Positions 16,979-27,381 of a DNA stretch of 64,000 nucleotides are shown one piece after another. A program made the position numbers and the translations under genes. Positions within the stretch are counted from its first letter, which is position 1. Each line of letters opens with the position of its first letter. The stretch comes from Nocardia acididurans (GTDB lineage Bacteria > Actinomycetota > Actinomycetes > Mycobacteriales > Mycobacteriaceae), in the NCBI RefSeq assembly GCF_016741815.1, contig NZ_JAERRJ010000001.1, positions 682,001 to 746,000 on the forward strand, written 5' to 3'. A model generated the notes under the pieces. That model worked only from the letters and a program-made list of their open reading frames with translations. It was not told where the DNA came from and ran no database searches.

Positions 16979-18454
16979 GTGACTTCCACCGAGACCCTCC
17001 GGCCCGCCAAGGGCCCTGCCGCCCTGGACGATTCGTCCCAGTGGCCGATCCGGCTGTGGGGCATGCTCATCACGCTCTGCATCGTGCTGTTCCTCGACGG
17101 CCTCGACGTCTCCATGATCGGCGTCGCGCTCCCGTCCATCGGTTCCGAACTCGACCTGGAGACCTCCACGCTGCAGTGGCTGGTCAGCGGTTACGTCCTC
17201 GGCTACGGCGGCCTGCTGCTGCTGGGCGGACGCACCGCCGACCTGCTGGGCCGACGCAAGGTCTTCCTCATCGCCCTCGCCGTCTTCGCCCTCGCCTCGC
17301 TGGCGGGCGCACTGGTCAGCTCCGGGCCGCTGCTCATCCTGACCCGCTTCATCAAGGGCCTGGCCGCCGCGTTCACCGCGCCCACCGGCCTGTCCATCAT
17401 CACCACCAACTTCCCCGAGGGACCGGCGCGCAACAAGGCGCTGTCCATCTACACCGTGTTCGGCGCGGGCGGCTACTCCATGGGCCTGCTCTTCGGCGGA
17501 CTCATGACCGGTCTCGGCTGGCGCTGGACCTTCCTGCTGCCCGTCCCGATCGCGCTGGCCGCCCTGATCGCGGCGTTCTACCTGGTGCCCAAGGACAAGC
17601 ACGTCGAGGAGGGCGGGCACGACCTGCTCGGCGCGCTGCTGTCCACCGCGGGCATGCTGCTGCTGGTCTACACCGTCGTCACCGCGCCCGAGGTCGGCTG
17701 GACCTCGTTCCGCACCCTCGGCTCGTTCGCGGCGGTCGTCATCCTGTTCGCGGCCTTCGTCGCGGTCGAGAAGCGCGTGCGCTACCCGCTCATCCGCCTC
17801 GGAATCCTGAAGAAGGGCACGCTCGTTCGCGCCAGCCTGGCCATCATCGCGGTCGGCGGCTCGTACTTCAGCTGGCAGTTCATCACCACCCTGTACCTGC
17901 AGGACACCCTCGGCTGGTCCCCGCTGAAGCTGGCCCTGGCGCTGCTGCCGGTGGGTCTGCTGGTGGTCGCCTCGGCCTTCGTCTCCGACAAGCTGGTCGA
18001 CCGCTTCGGCACCGGTCCGATCATCGCGGTCACCATGGTGGTCATGGGTATCGGCTACCTGCTGTACCTGCGCATCGACACCGACCCGAACTACCTGACC
18101 GTGCTGCTGCCCGCCGTGCTGCTGGTCGGCATCGGCTGGGTCGGCTTCCCCGCCATCAACATTCAGGCCACCAGCGGTATCGACGACGACGAGCAGGGTC
18201 TCGCCGCCGGTGTGCTGCAGACCGCCATGCAGGTCGGCGCGGCCATCGTGCTCGCGGTGACCACCGCCATCGTCACCTCCGGCGCGCACACCGACAAGAG
18301 CCCGCAGGCCATGCTGGACACCTACCGTCCGGGCCTGGAGTTCGCCGCCGGCGTCGCCATCGTGGGCGCCCTGGTCGCGCTGACGGTCTTCCTGCCGAAC
18401 CTGCGCGCCCGCCGCGCCGCTGAGCGCGAGGCGGAGGTCGAACTGGTCGGTTGA
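16979..18454 (+). CDS. MFS transporter, DHA2 (EmrB/QacA-like) drug exporter family
   Basis: A 491-aa transporter with about 13-14 membrane helices. The first-loop motif A is present (GGRTADLLGRRKVF) and motif C-like TAPTGLSIITTNFPEGPARN follows helix 5. The N-terminal LFLDGLDVSMIGVALPSIG, with an acidic residue in helix 1 and the intermembrane Asp, is typical of proton-coupled multidrug exporters. GTG 16979 is preferred because upstream ATGs lie inside the palindromic operator. Expected to be repressed by the adjacent MarR. Confidence 0.92.
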   Translation: MTSTETLRPAKGPAALDDSSQWPIRLWGMLITLCIVLFLDGLDVSMIGVALPSIGSELDLETSTLQWLVSGYVLGYGGLLLLGGRTADLLGRRKVFLIALAVFALASLAGALVSSGPLLILTRFIKGLAAAFTAPTGLSIITTNFPEGPARNKALSIYTVFGAGGYSMGLLFGGLMTGLGWRWTFLLPVPIALAALIAAFYLVPKDKHVEEGGHDLLGALLSTAGMLLLVYTVVTAPEVGWTSFRTLGSFAAVVILFAAFVAVEKRVRYPLIRLGILKKGTLVRASLAIIAVGGSYFSWQFITTLYLQDTLGWSPLKLALALLPVGLLVVASAFVSDKLVDRFGTGPIIAVTMVVMGIGYLLYLRIDTDPNYLTVLLPAVLLVGIGWVGFPAINIQATSGIDDDEQGLAAGVLQTAMQVGAAIVLAVTTAIVTSGAHTDKSPQAMLDTYRPGLEFAAGVAIVGALVALTVFLPNLRARRAAEREAEVELVG

Positions 18455-18520
18455 TGCCACACCCTTCGCGCCGGGCTCGCTCCCTCATCCTTGCCCGGCG
18501 CGGAGGTTCTCGGGAAAAGC

Positions 18521-18555
18521 GTTGGGGCGCACCGTGTTGGGCGGTGCGCCCCGAC
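18521..18555. terminator. Bidirectional terminator
   Basis: GTTGGGGCGCACCG (18521-18534) pairs with CGGTGCGCCCCGAC (18542-18555), 14-bp stem with one wobble and a 7-nt loop, between the MFS gene and the convergent cupin gene. Confidence 0.8.
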
Positions 18556-18560
18556 GCTGT

Positions 18561-19037
18561 TCAGAGATTCACGTAGATCGAATCGCTCGTACCCACCAGC
18601 GCGGGCACGGCCGGACCCTGCCCGAACAGCACGAACACCGCGGGTTCGGTGGCCTCGGGCAGCGCGCCGTCGTAGTGCGCGGTCCCGGCCCGGCGCATCG
18701 AGAACTCACCCGGCCGCATCGGAATCGCCTGGGCGAGATCGATTTCCGGCCCCGCGCCCACCGTCCAGATCCCGGACACCGTGACCGCGAACCGATCCAC
18801 CTCGTAGGTGTGCGGCGCGCTCATCCAGCCCGGATACCAGCGGGCGTAGCAGGCGTAGAACTCCGGCCGCAGATACGAACCGACCAGCGGAGCCATCTCG
18901 AAGGACCGCGGCGGCGCACCCGGCGCGGGCCGCCACTCGGCCTCGTCCGGGCCGATGACCGTCGTCCCGAGGCCCGGTATCCGGCCCATGACGTCGATTC
19001 CCAGCGATTCCGGCGGACGAGCTCGCTTGGCTGCCAT
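18561..19037 (-). CDS. Cupin-fold protein
   Basis: A 158-aa protein with a single cupin-like beta barrel: PHTYEVDRFAVTVSGIWTVG and PMRPGEFSMRRAGTAHYDGA give the two motifs with candidate metal ligands His and Glu/Asp. Enzyme or sensor role cannot be told. A 36-bp gap separates it from rmlC upstream on the same strand, so it may be the last gene of the rmlA-rmlC transcript. Confidence 0.7.
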   Translation of the reverse strand: MAAKRARPPESLGIDVMGRIPGLGTTVIGPDEAEWRPAPGAPPRSFEMAPLVGSYLRPEFYACYARWYPGWMSAPHTYEVDRFAVTVSGIWTVGAGPEIDLAQAIPMRPGEFSMRRAGTAHYDGALPEATEPAVFVLFGQGPAVPALVGTSDSIYVNL

Positions 19038-19073
19038 ACCGAGAGTGTAGGAACCGCGACCGTATCCGCAGGT

Positions 19074-19628
19074 CTACAGGTCGGCCAGGCGCGGCGCGGC
19101 GGCATCTTTGTCCGAGCGGACGAAGGTCAGCGGTTCGCCGTTGCGCCCGACGGTCGGCCATTCGATGCCGATCTCGGGGTCGAAAGCGTCCAGATCCCGG
19201 TCGAATTCGGGCGAGTACTCCAGCGAGCACAGGTAGTTGACCGTGGAGTTGTCCTCCAGCGACAGCAGCGCGTGGCCCAGCCCCTCGGCCAGGAAGACCG
19301 ACTTGCGCTCCACATCGTCGATGATCACCGCGTCCCACGTCCCGAAGGTGGGCGAGTCGCGGCGCAGGTCCACCACCACGTCCAGGAACGAACCGCGCAC
19401 GCAGGTCACGTATTTGGCCTGACCGGGCGGGGTCTCGGTGTAGTGGATGCCGCGCAGCACGCCCGCCGCCGAGGTGGAGATATTGACCTGCAGCAGGTCG
19501 AACGGCCGCCCCACGGCCTTCTCGAACTCCGACGCCTTGAACGACTCGTAGAAGACGCCGCGGTCGTCGCCGTGCAGGCGCGGGGTGAACTCCCACGCCC
19601 CCGGTACGGCCAGTTCGCGAATTCGCAT
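19074..19628 (-). CDS. rmlC: dTDP-4-dehydrorhamnose 3,5-epimerase RmlC
   Basis: Third step of dTDP-L-rhamnose synthesis; rhamnose links galactan to peptidoglycan in this group. The 184-aa cupin protein has the family motifs DDRGVFYESF, LQVNISTSAAGVLRGIHY (catalytic His), GSFLDVVVDLRRDSPTFG, and the catalytic Tyr in NYLCSLEYSPEFD. ATG 19628 has GGGAG eight bases upstream; the GTG two codons earlier is too close to it. Five bases after rmlA, so co-transcribed. Confidence 0.95.
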   Translation of the reverse strand: MRIRELAVPGAWEFTPRLHGDDRGVFYESFKASEFEKAVGRPFDLLQVNISTSAAGVLRGIHYTETPPGQAKYVTCVRGSFLDVVVDLRRDSPTFGTWDAVIIDDVERKSVFLAEGLGHALLSLEDNSTVNYLCSLEYSPEFDRDLDAFDPEIGIEWPTVGRNGEPLTFVRSDKDAAAPRLADL

Positions 19629-19633
19629 GCTCA

Positions 19634-20509
19634 CTACTCCCAGGTCCGCCCGTGCTCGAGCAATTCGAGCAGATATTTGCCGTAGCCGGAGCGCACCAGC
19701 GGTTCGGCCAGTGCGCGCAGCTGATCGTCGTCGATGAAGCGCTGCCGCCAGGCCACCTCCTCCGGCACGCCGATCTTGAGGCCCTGGCGTTCCTCGATGG
19801 TGCGGACGTAGTTGGCGGCGTCCAGCAGGGAGTCGAAGGTGCCGGTGTCCAGCCAGGCGGTGCCGCGGGCGAGGACCTCCACGCTCAACCGGTTCTGCTC
19901 CAGATATGCCCGGTTGATATCGGTGATCTCGTATTCGCCGCGCGCGGACGGTTTCAGGTCGCGGGCGATCTCGACGACGTCGTTGTCGTAGAAGTACAGG
20001 CCCGGGATCGCGTAGTTGGAGCGCGGGACCTTCGGCTTCTCCTCGATGGAAATGGCCTTGCCGTCGGCGAATTCGACCACGCCGTAGGCGGTCGGGTCCG
20101 ACACCCGGTAGGCGAAGACCGCGCCGCCGTCCAGTTTCTCGAAGCGGTTCAGGCTGGTGCCGAGACCGCGGCCGTGGAAGATGTTGTCGCCCAGCACGAG
20201 TGCCGCGCGGTCGGTGCCGATGTGGTCCGCGCCGAGCACGAACGCCCGTGCCAGGCCGTCGGGTTCGGGCTGCACCACGTAGCTCAGGTTGAGCCCGAAC
20301 TGCGAACCGTCGCCGAGCAGCCGCGTGAAGGCGTCGGAGTCCTCGGGGGTGGTGATGACCAGGATGTCCCGGATGCCGGCCAGCATGAGGGTCGACAGGG
20401 GGTAGTACACCATCGGCTTGTCGTAGACCGGGACCAGCTGTTTGCTCACCCCGCGCGTGATCGGGTGCAAACGCGACCCAGTGCCGCCGGCCAGGATGAT
20501 TCCGCGCAT
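19634..20509 (-). CDS. rmlA: Glucose-1-phosphate thymidylyltransferase RmlA
   Basis: Makes dTDP-glucose, the first step of dTDP-L-rhamnose synthesis. The 291-aa protein has the nucleotidyl-transferase signature [18 protein letters not shown], the sugar-binding [28 protein letters not shown] and the TWLDTGT-type [10 protein letters not shown] motif. Length is normal for the family. First gene of the rmlA-rmlC unit, with a 245-bp divergent promoter region towards the esterase. Confidence 0.96.
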   Translation of the reverse strand: MRGIILAGGTGSRLHPITRGVSKQLVPVYDKPMVYYPLSTLMLAGIRDILVITTPEDSDAFTRLLGDGSQFGLNLSYVVQPEPDGLARAFVLGADHIGTDRAALVLGDNIFHGRGLGTSLNRFEKLDGGAVFAYRVSDPTAYGVVEFADGKAISIEEKPKVPRSNYAIPGLYFYDNDVVEIARDLKPSARGEYEITDINRAYLEQNRLSVEVLARGTAWLDTGTFDSLLDAANYVRTIEERQGLKIGVPEEVAWRQRFIDDDQLRALAEPLVRSGYGKYLLELLEHGRTWE

Positions 20510-20754
20510 GTCACAGCAGTCTGCCAGTTCGGTCGCGGGCGGGCGCGGCCAGGTGCCGACTGGACGGCGAATCGATTACAGCCGTTTACCGCTCGATACC
20601 GGCGGGCAGAAAGTGTTGCGTAGGTCACGTTCTCGTGGTGTTCTGAAACAACACTATGTGAGATGTCAGCGCCGACTCTCGCGCGCCGGGTGCCGAGCCA
20701 GCAGCTCGTCCCCGGACGAACGGCTCGGCGCGCCAACAATGAGGTAGGTGCGCG

Positions 20755-21909
20755 ATGGCTATGGACCACGGAAACCCCGCGGCGGCCCACGGCAATTCGG
20801 CAATGTCCCACGGCGATCCGGCCCGGCGCGACGGGCTGCGCGCGGTCGGCGGCGAAACCCGGCTGCGCGCCCAGGTCATTCCGGCCGCACCGGGCGGCGC
20901 CGCGGCGAGCGCCTATCGCCTCGCGCCACAGATCGCCGACGACCACCCGGTGGCCAACCCGCACGGCATCAGCGCCTACGCCCGCGCCCTCGCGATGGCC
21001 TGCCGCACCATGATCCGGCCCATGGGCGAACTGGTGCCCGTCAACGCCATCTCCATGGCCATCGCCGGACCGGTCATCAACAACCTGGCCAAACTGCGTC
21101 CCGGCCCGCAGGGCGTGGAACGGGAACAGGTGCAGCTCAACGGCTTCCGCATGGAGATCGTGCGCCCCGCCGGAGCCCGCCGCGCACTGCGCGACGGCGC
21201 GGTCATGTACATGCACGGCGGCGGGTTCTTCCTCTGCGGCCTGGACACGCACCGGCCGGTCGTGGCCGCCATCGCCCGGCGCACCGGCCTGCCGGTGGTG
21301 AGCGTCGAATACCGGCAGCTGCCCGAAACCGATATCGCGGGCGGCGTCGACGACTGCCTCACCGCCTACCGGTGGCTGCTGCAGCACGGCGTCGACGCGT
21401 CCCGCATCGTGTTCGCGGGTGACTCCGCCGGTGGCTACATGACTTTCGCGACGGCCCTGCGCGCCCGCGACGCCGGACTGCCGGTGCCCGCCGGACTCGT
21501 CGGCCTGTGCCCGGCTCTGGACCTGGACTGCGCCGAGAAGCGCGCGCATCCCAACTACCACCGGGACGCGCTGATCCCGTTGTCCGCCTTGGAATCCGTG
21601 GTGAAGCTCGGCGCGGAGCGCGACGGCCGCCTGGATCCGGGAATGTCACCGGTGAACGCCGCGCTGGTCGGGCTGCCGCCGACACTGCTCATCATCGCCG
21701 AGGACGAGGTGCTGCGGCGCGACAGCGAGATCATGGCGCAGCGGCTGGCCGCCTCGGGAGTGCCTGCGACGCTGGAGATCTGGCGCGGGCAGGTGCACGC
21801 GTTCATGGCCATCTTCCCGAGCATGCCGGAGAGCCGGGCGGCGCTCGCGCACGTGGCGCAGTTCGTGCGCGGGTGCATCGAGGTCGCGGAGGAGGCGCGC
21901 ACCGCGTAA
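20755..21909 (+). CDS. Alpha/beta hydrolase, hormone-sensitive-lipase-type esterase
   Basis: A 384-aa hydrolase. The oxyanion motif HGGGF is at residues 154-158, the nucleophile Ser224 lies in GDSAGG, and the acid and base fall in the C-terminal half (EDEVLRRDSE and GQVHAFMAIFP). The N-terminal 60 residues are Ala/Gly/His-rich and of low complexity. The family (GDXG lipases) hydrolyses short- to medium-chain esters; the natural substrate is unknown. Starts at ATG 20755 with GAGG upstream. Divergent from rmlA. Confidence 0.92.
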   Translation: MAMDHGNPAAAHGNSAMSHGDPARRDGLRAVGGETRLRAQVIPAAPGGAAASAYRLAPQIADDHPVANPHGISAYARALAMACRTMIRPMGELVPVNAISMAIAGPVINNLAKLRPGPQGVEREQVQLNGFRMEIVRPAGARRALRDGAVMYMHGGGFFLCGLDTHRPVVAAIARRTGLPVVSVEYRQLPETDIAGGVDDCLTAYRWLLQHGVDASRIVFAGDSAGGYMTFATALRARDAGLPVPAGLVGLCPALDLDCAEKRAHPNYHRDALIPLSALESVVKLGAERDGRLDPGMSPVNAALVGLPPTLLIIAEDEVLRRDSEIMAQRLAASGVPATLEIWRGQVHAFMAIFPSMPESRAALAHVAQFVRGCIEVAEEARTA

Positions 21910-21927
21910 GCATTGCGCCGGAACGCG

Positions 21928-21962
21928 AGAACCCCCGCCCGGGTGGTCCGGGCGGGGGTTCT
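21928..21962. terminator. Bidirectional terminator
   Basis: A perfect 15-bp stem, AGAACCCCCGCCCGG with CCGGGCGGGGGTTCT, loop GTGGT, between the esterase and the convergent secreted-protein gene. Confidence 0.9.
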
Positions 21963-21982
21963 GTCGGCTGGTGCCGCGAGAA

Positions 21983-22693
21983 TTACTTCTTGCCGGGGGT
22001 CATGCCGGAGTTGACGGTGGTGAAGTACTGCACGGCGGCCAGGATGGCGACCGGAGCGGTGATGAAGATCTGACCGATCAGGGTGCCCAGGAAGCCGATT
22101 GCGGCCATACCGGCGATGCAGCCGACGACCGCGCCGGGCAGCGCGCCGAACATCGCCGACAGCGCACCGGTCAGACCGGCCAGGACGACGCCGCCGATGA
22201 TGCAGCCGATACCGGCGCCGGCCAGACCGCCGACCAGGGTGCCGATGGTGGCGCCCATGCCGATGGTGTCCTTCAGTCGGTTGAAGGCAGCCTGCTCACG
22301 CTCGTAGTCGTTCTTCCAGGGAGCCTGGTCCTCGTAGGGCAGTGCGACCGGCTTGTAGACGGCCTTCTCCACGCTGAACTCGGGGGTCAGGGTGGCGGTG
22401 TTTCCGGCGATGTCCGCGGCGATCGGGAACTCGAAATCGTCCACACGGAACTTCAGCTCGGTGCCCGCGACCGTGGTGCCGTTGGCGGCCTTGACCTTGA
22501 AGACACCGTCTTCGACAACCATGGAACCGGCATCCGTGCGGATGATGGTCTGGGTCTCGGTGGCGGTGGCGGAGTAGTTGATCACGCCGGAGTCGGCGGG
22601 CGCGGCGGCCGGCTCCGCGTTGACGGTGCCGGCGGTGATGCCCATGGCAGCGATCAGCAGTGCCGAAGTCGCGGCGAATTTCCTCATCAGCAT
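21983..22693 (-). CDS. Secreted protein with glycine-zipper hydrophobic domain
   Basis: A 236-aa protein. It has a signal peptide (MRKFAATSALLIAAMG, cleavage expected after GTVNA), then a soluble beta-rich domain (about residues 30-130), then about 80 residues of Gly/Ala-rich hydrophobic sequence (IGTLVGGLAGAGIGCIIGG and similar) containing two Cys, and a short GKK tail. Such glycine-zipper stretches insert into membranes or oligomerise. I recall similar hypothetical proteins in several Nocardia copies but no known function. Start could be ATG 22708, 22693 or 22687; GAGG lies 9 bp before 22693. Confidence 0.75.
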   Translation of the reverse strand: MLMRKFAATSALLIAAMGITAGTVNAEPAAAPADSGVINYSATATETQTIIRTDAGSMVVEDGVFKVKAANGTTVAGTELKFRVDDFEFPIAADIAGNTATLTPEFSVEKAVYKPVALPYEDQAPWKNDYEREQAAFNRLKDTIGMGATIGTLVGGLAGAGIGCIIGGVVLAGLTGALSAMFGALPGAVVGCIAGMAAIGFLGTLIGQIFITAPVAILAAVQYFTTVNSGMTPGKK

Positions 22694-24132
<1,439 letters not shown>

Positions 24133-24165
24133 CGCGAACTCCCCAGGCGGAACCGACCCCGCGGG

Positions 24166-25818
24166 TCAGCCCCAGACGATGGTGCAGTACTTGATGACCG
24201 CCGCGAGCAGTGCGACTCCGGTGGCCCCGATGATGACCAGGGCCGGGCCGCGGGAGGGGGTGCGGCCGCGGGCGTCGGTGAGCCGCAACGGCATCCAGCG
24301 CAGGATCACCGCCAGTGCCAGCAGGGTCAACGGGACGAAGTAGCGGCCCTGGACGCCGTCGATGATGAAGTAGCCGACGGGCGTGAAGGACATGTACAGG
24401 GTCACGTAGATCATGGCGACGCTGGCCAGGATGGTCAGGCCCACCAGGGTCGTGCGCAGCGTGTTCGCGCCGCGCGCGCCGAAGCGGTCGGCGATGCCGA
24501 TGCTCAGGGCGAAGGCCAGCAGGCTCGCCAGGATGGTGATGGCGGGGACGTCGATGTAGGCGAAGCCCAATTCGCCGAAGTACTGGGTGAACCAGCGCTG
24601 GTCACGGCGGGCGATGCTGTCGCCGAAGGTGCTCAGGAACTGGATCGGATCGCCGAGGATCTCCTTCAGCTGATCGCCGGGACGCACACTGCCCCACTGG
24701 TTCTGCGGGCGCATGAGGCTCATGCCGTCACCGGTCGGGGCGGCGATGCGCATCCACAGGGCGAAGGACACGCCGCCGATCAGTGCGCACAGCCACGGCA
24801 GTACCCGCTGCCAGACCGCGGGCTTCTCGGCACTGCCGAAGCCGAAGCGTTGCGCGGGGATCAGCACGGTCAGCATGGCGAGCAGGACGTAGGTCGGTTT
24901 GCACACCGGCAGCAGCACGGTGGCCGCCAGCGCCGCAACGGTTTCCGGTTTGGTGAGCCGCTGCCCGAGGAACAGCGCCTTCACCATGACCGCCGACACC
25001 AGCAGGGCCAGTGCGTTCGTGACGGTGTCCGCGGTGACGGTGCCCGCCTGGAAGACCGCGATCGGCAGCACCGCGACGGTCAGCGCCAGCCACTGGATGC
25101 GGTGCCCGCGCAGGATCCGCACCGCGAAGCCCACGATGGCCAGGTAGGCGAGCAGTCCGGCCCAGCGGGCGGCCAGCACCGTGCCGCCGACGCTCAGGTC
25201 GAGGGCCTCCGCGATCCGCAGGCCCGCCGCCTGCGGCAGATACGGGACGGGGGAGTAGGCGGCGGTATTGGTGAACCACACCTTCTTCGGCTCACCGGTC
25301 ACCGCGGCCGCGCCGAGCCGGTCGTAGGCAGCGCGATCGGCGACCATCGGATCCGGTTCGTCGGTGTTGTTGTTGTAGTCGTCGAACGCGTGCGTCATGA
25401 GCGCGTCGATACTGGCGGGCAGGTAGCCGCCCCAGGCCGGGCCGCGATCGTCCGGGATCTTCTCGGGGGTGAATCCGCCGTGCGCGACCTGGTAGGCCCG
25501 CCCGAACTGGGTGATCTCGTCGTGGCCCCAGAACGGCGGCGTCACCACCGAGAACACGGCCCCGAAGACACCGGCCAGCAGCAGGAAAACCAGTGCGGCG
25601 GAACCGAATCGCCGTTCGATGCGGATGACCGCGCCGCGCAGTCCGGTCGCCTTCGCCGTCGGTGCGGCCGGGGCGATCTTCGCCGGCGCCGCCACGGTGG
25701 CGTCGGCCGCGCCGTTCGAGGCGGCCTTGGTGAGGCTCGTCGTCTCGGTGCTGTCGTTCTCGCTCGCTTCGGTGACCACGATGTCCGATTCTGCTGGACG
25801 TTCGTCCCGAACCGTCAT
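24166..25818 (-). CDS. DUF2142-type polytopic membrane protein (GT-C-like)
   Basis: A 550-aa protein with a low-complexity cytoplasmic N-terminus (Ala/Thr/Glu-rich, about 60 residues), membrane helix 1 (about 75-95), and a large first outer loop containing PPFWGHDEITQFGRAYQVAH, the acidic GT-C type motif. Ten or more helices follow. DUF2142 proteins are predicted polyprenol-dependent glycosyltransferases. ATG 25818 overlaps the stop of the upstream GT2 gene (ATGA), so the two are co-translated. Together with that GT2 and divergent gtrA it forms a Gtr-like set. Confidence 0.88.
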   Translation of the reverse strand: MTVRDERPAESDIVVTEASENDSTETTSLTKAASNGAADATVAAPAKIAPAAPTAKATGLRGAVIRIERRFGSAALVFLLLAGVFGAVFSVVTPPFWGHDEITQFGRAYQVAHGGFTPEKIPDDRGPAWGGYLPASIDALMTHAFDDYNNNTDEPDPMVADRAAYDRLGAAAVTGEPKKVWFTNTAAYSPVPYLPQAAGLRIAEALDLSVGGTVLAARWAGLLAYLAIVGFAVRILRGHRIQWLALTVAVLPIAVFQAGTVTADTVTNALALLVSAVMVKALFLGQRLTKPETVAALAATVLLPVCKPTYVLLAMLTVLIPAQRFGFGSAEKPAVWQRVLPWLCALIGGVSFALWMRIAAPTGDGMSLMRPQNQWGSVRPGDQLKEILGDPIQFLSTFGDSIARRDQRWFTQYFGELGFAYIDVPAITILASLLAFALSIGIADRFGARGANTLRTTLVGLTILASVAMIYVTLYMSFTPVGYFIIDGVQGRYFVPLTLLALAVILRWMPLRLTDARGRTPSRGPALVIIGATGVALLAAVIKYCTIVWG

Positions 25819-26789
25819 CGACGCGACCCGTTCGCCGCTTCGATCGCCGATTCGTTCGCGCCGACCGCCGAGTACCGCAGGTAGATGAGCCGCGCGGCCT
25901 CGTGCCGGGAGCGGCGGATACCGTCCAGGATCAGTCCGGCCGTCCAGGCCAGGCTGCCCAGCAGCATGAGCGTGAAGCCCAGGAACAGCGTCGGGAACCG
26001 CGGCACCTCGTGGATCCGATAGAACTCGATCACTATCGGCGTGATGAGCACGACCGAGATCAGCCACAGCAGCGTGCCGAACAGGCCGTAGAACGCCACC
26101 GGCCGCTCGTGCCGGGCCAGGCCGACGATCAGGTTCAGGATCTTGAACCCGTCGTGGTAGGTCCGCAGCTTGGACTCGCTGCCCGCGGGCCGATCCCGGA
26201 ATCCGACCGGTACCGCTGTCTGCGGCACCCGCAGATGCTGCGAGTGCACGGTCAGTTCGGTCTCGATCTCGAATTCACGCGACACCGCCGGGAAGCTCTT
26301 CACGAACCGCCGCGAGAACACGCGGTAGCCGGAGAGCATGTCCTCGACGTTCTCGCCGAACACCTTGCCGACCACACCGTTGAGCACCTTGTTGCCGGTC
26401 TCGTGCCCGGCCCGGTACGCCGACTCGCCCTCGATCTCGCGGCGCACGCCCAGTACGTGGTCGTACGGTCCGGCGAGCAGGGTGTCGATCATGAGCGGCG
26501 CGGCGGCGGCGTCATAGGTGTCGTCGCCGTCGATCATCAGATAGATATCGGCCTCGATATCCGCGAAGGCCCGGCGCACCACATTGCCCTTGCCCTTGCG
26601 GTATTCGGTACGCACGATCGCGCCGGCCTCGCGCGCCCGCTCGGCGGTCGCGTCGGTGCTCCGGTTGTCGTACACATAGACGACGATTCCCGGCACGGCG
26701 GCCTTGAGGTCGGTGACAACCTTCGCCACCGCGGCCTCTTCGTTATGGCACGGCACAATGGCGGCAATACGGAGCTCGGTGGAGTCCAC
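25815..26789 (-). CDS. Family 2 glycosyltransferase, GtrB/polyprenol-phosphate sugar synthase type
   Basis: A 324-aa protein with a GT-A domain (IAAIVPCHNEEAAVAKVV, VYDNRSTDATAERA, MIDGDDTYDAAA with the DxD metal site) and two C-terminal membrane helices (about 240-300). That architecture fits enzymes that put glucose or another hexose on decaprenyl or undecaprenyl phosphate. GTG 26789 has AGAGGA eight bases upstream and is preferred over the frame's earlier start. It is coupled to the GT-C protein downstream and divergent from gtrA. Confidence 0.9.
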   Translation of the reverse strand: MDSTELRIAAIVPCHNEEAAVAKVVTDLKAAVPGIVVYVYDNRSTDATAERAREAGAIVRTEYRKGKGNVVRRAFADIEADIYLMIDGDDTYDAAAAPLMIDTLLAGPYDHVLGVRREIEGESAYRAGHETGNKVLNGVVGKVFGENVEDMLSGYRVFSRRFVKSFPAVSREFEIETELTVHSQHLRVPQTAVPVGFRDRPAGSESKLRTYHDGFKILNLIVGLARHERPVAFYGLFGTLLWLISVVLITPIVIEFYRIHEVPRFPTLFLGFTLMLLGSLAWTAGLILDGIRRSRHEAARLIYLRYSAVGANESAIEAANGSRR

Positions 26790-26887
26790 CCGGTCAATCC
26801 TCTGATCGGAAGGTCGAATAACGAACACGGGGAGGGTACCCGTTCACCCGGGATGTTTGCGCACCCAGTCCGGTACCGTCGGCCGAT

Positions 26888-27364
26888 GTGTCTGCGAGTG
26901 AGTCCACGATGACCGAACCGAGTTCGGGAACTTCCCTGATCGACAAGGTCCGCGGTCTGCTGCGCAAGGGCGGCGCGTTCCTGGTCGTGGGGCTGATCGG
27001 ACTCGGCGTCGACATGGGCGTCTACAACGCGCTGGTGTTCTGGGGCGGGCACGGCCCGCTGGCCGAGCACCCGGTGCCGGCCAAGGCCATATCGATCGCG
27101 GCCGCCACCGTGGTCACCTATTTCGGCAACAAGTGGTGGACCTACAACGACCACGACGACTCCGGTAGCGGCCGCGGAATTGCGGTCTACGCGGTGATCA
27201 ATCTGATGGCCATCGGCCTGCAATTGAGCTGCCTAGGATTCTCCCGCTACGTACTCGGACTGGACAGTCCGTTGGCGGACAACATCTCCGGCGTCTTCGT
27301 GGGCCAGGCGGTAGCAATGGTGTTCCGATTCTGGGCCTACGGCAAATTCGTGTTCCGTGCTTAA
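26888..27364 (+). CDS. GtrA-family membrane protein
   Basis: A 158-aa protein starting at GTG 26888 with four membrane helices in GtrA order: FLVVGLIGLGVDMGVYNALV, SIAAATVVTYFGNKWWTYND, VYAVINLMAIGLQLSCLGF and VFVGQAVAMVFRFWAYGKFVF. GtrA proteins are thought to flip polyprenyl-phosphate sugars or to scaffold their transfer. This is the second GtrA in the window, distinct from the one beside dprE1. A divergent GT2 and a GT-C protein lie next to it, which supports a Gtr role. Confidence 0.9.
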   Translation: MSASESTMTEPSSGTSLIDKVRGLLRKGGAFLVVGLIGLGVDMGVYNALVFWGGHGPLAEHPVPAKAISIAAATVVTYFGNKWWTYNDHDDSGSGRGIAVYAVINLMAIGLQLSCLGFSRYVLGLDSPLADNISGVFVGQAVAMVFRFWAYGKFVFRA

Positions 27365-27381
27365 TTGCCCTGCGCTTCGCT

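Noticed and set aside
16934..18460. 508-codon open frame opposite the MFS gene
   Set aside because: Gln/Asp/Gly-rich shadow without a recognisable domain; the MFS reading frame has clear membrane helices and motifs.
20620..20670. Operator in the rmlA/esterase divergent gap
   Set aside because: A GTGGTGTTC / AAACAACAC inverted repeat with 7 of 9 matches is too weak to support.
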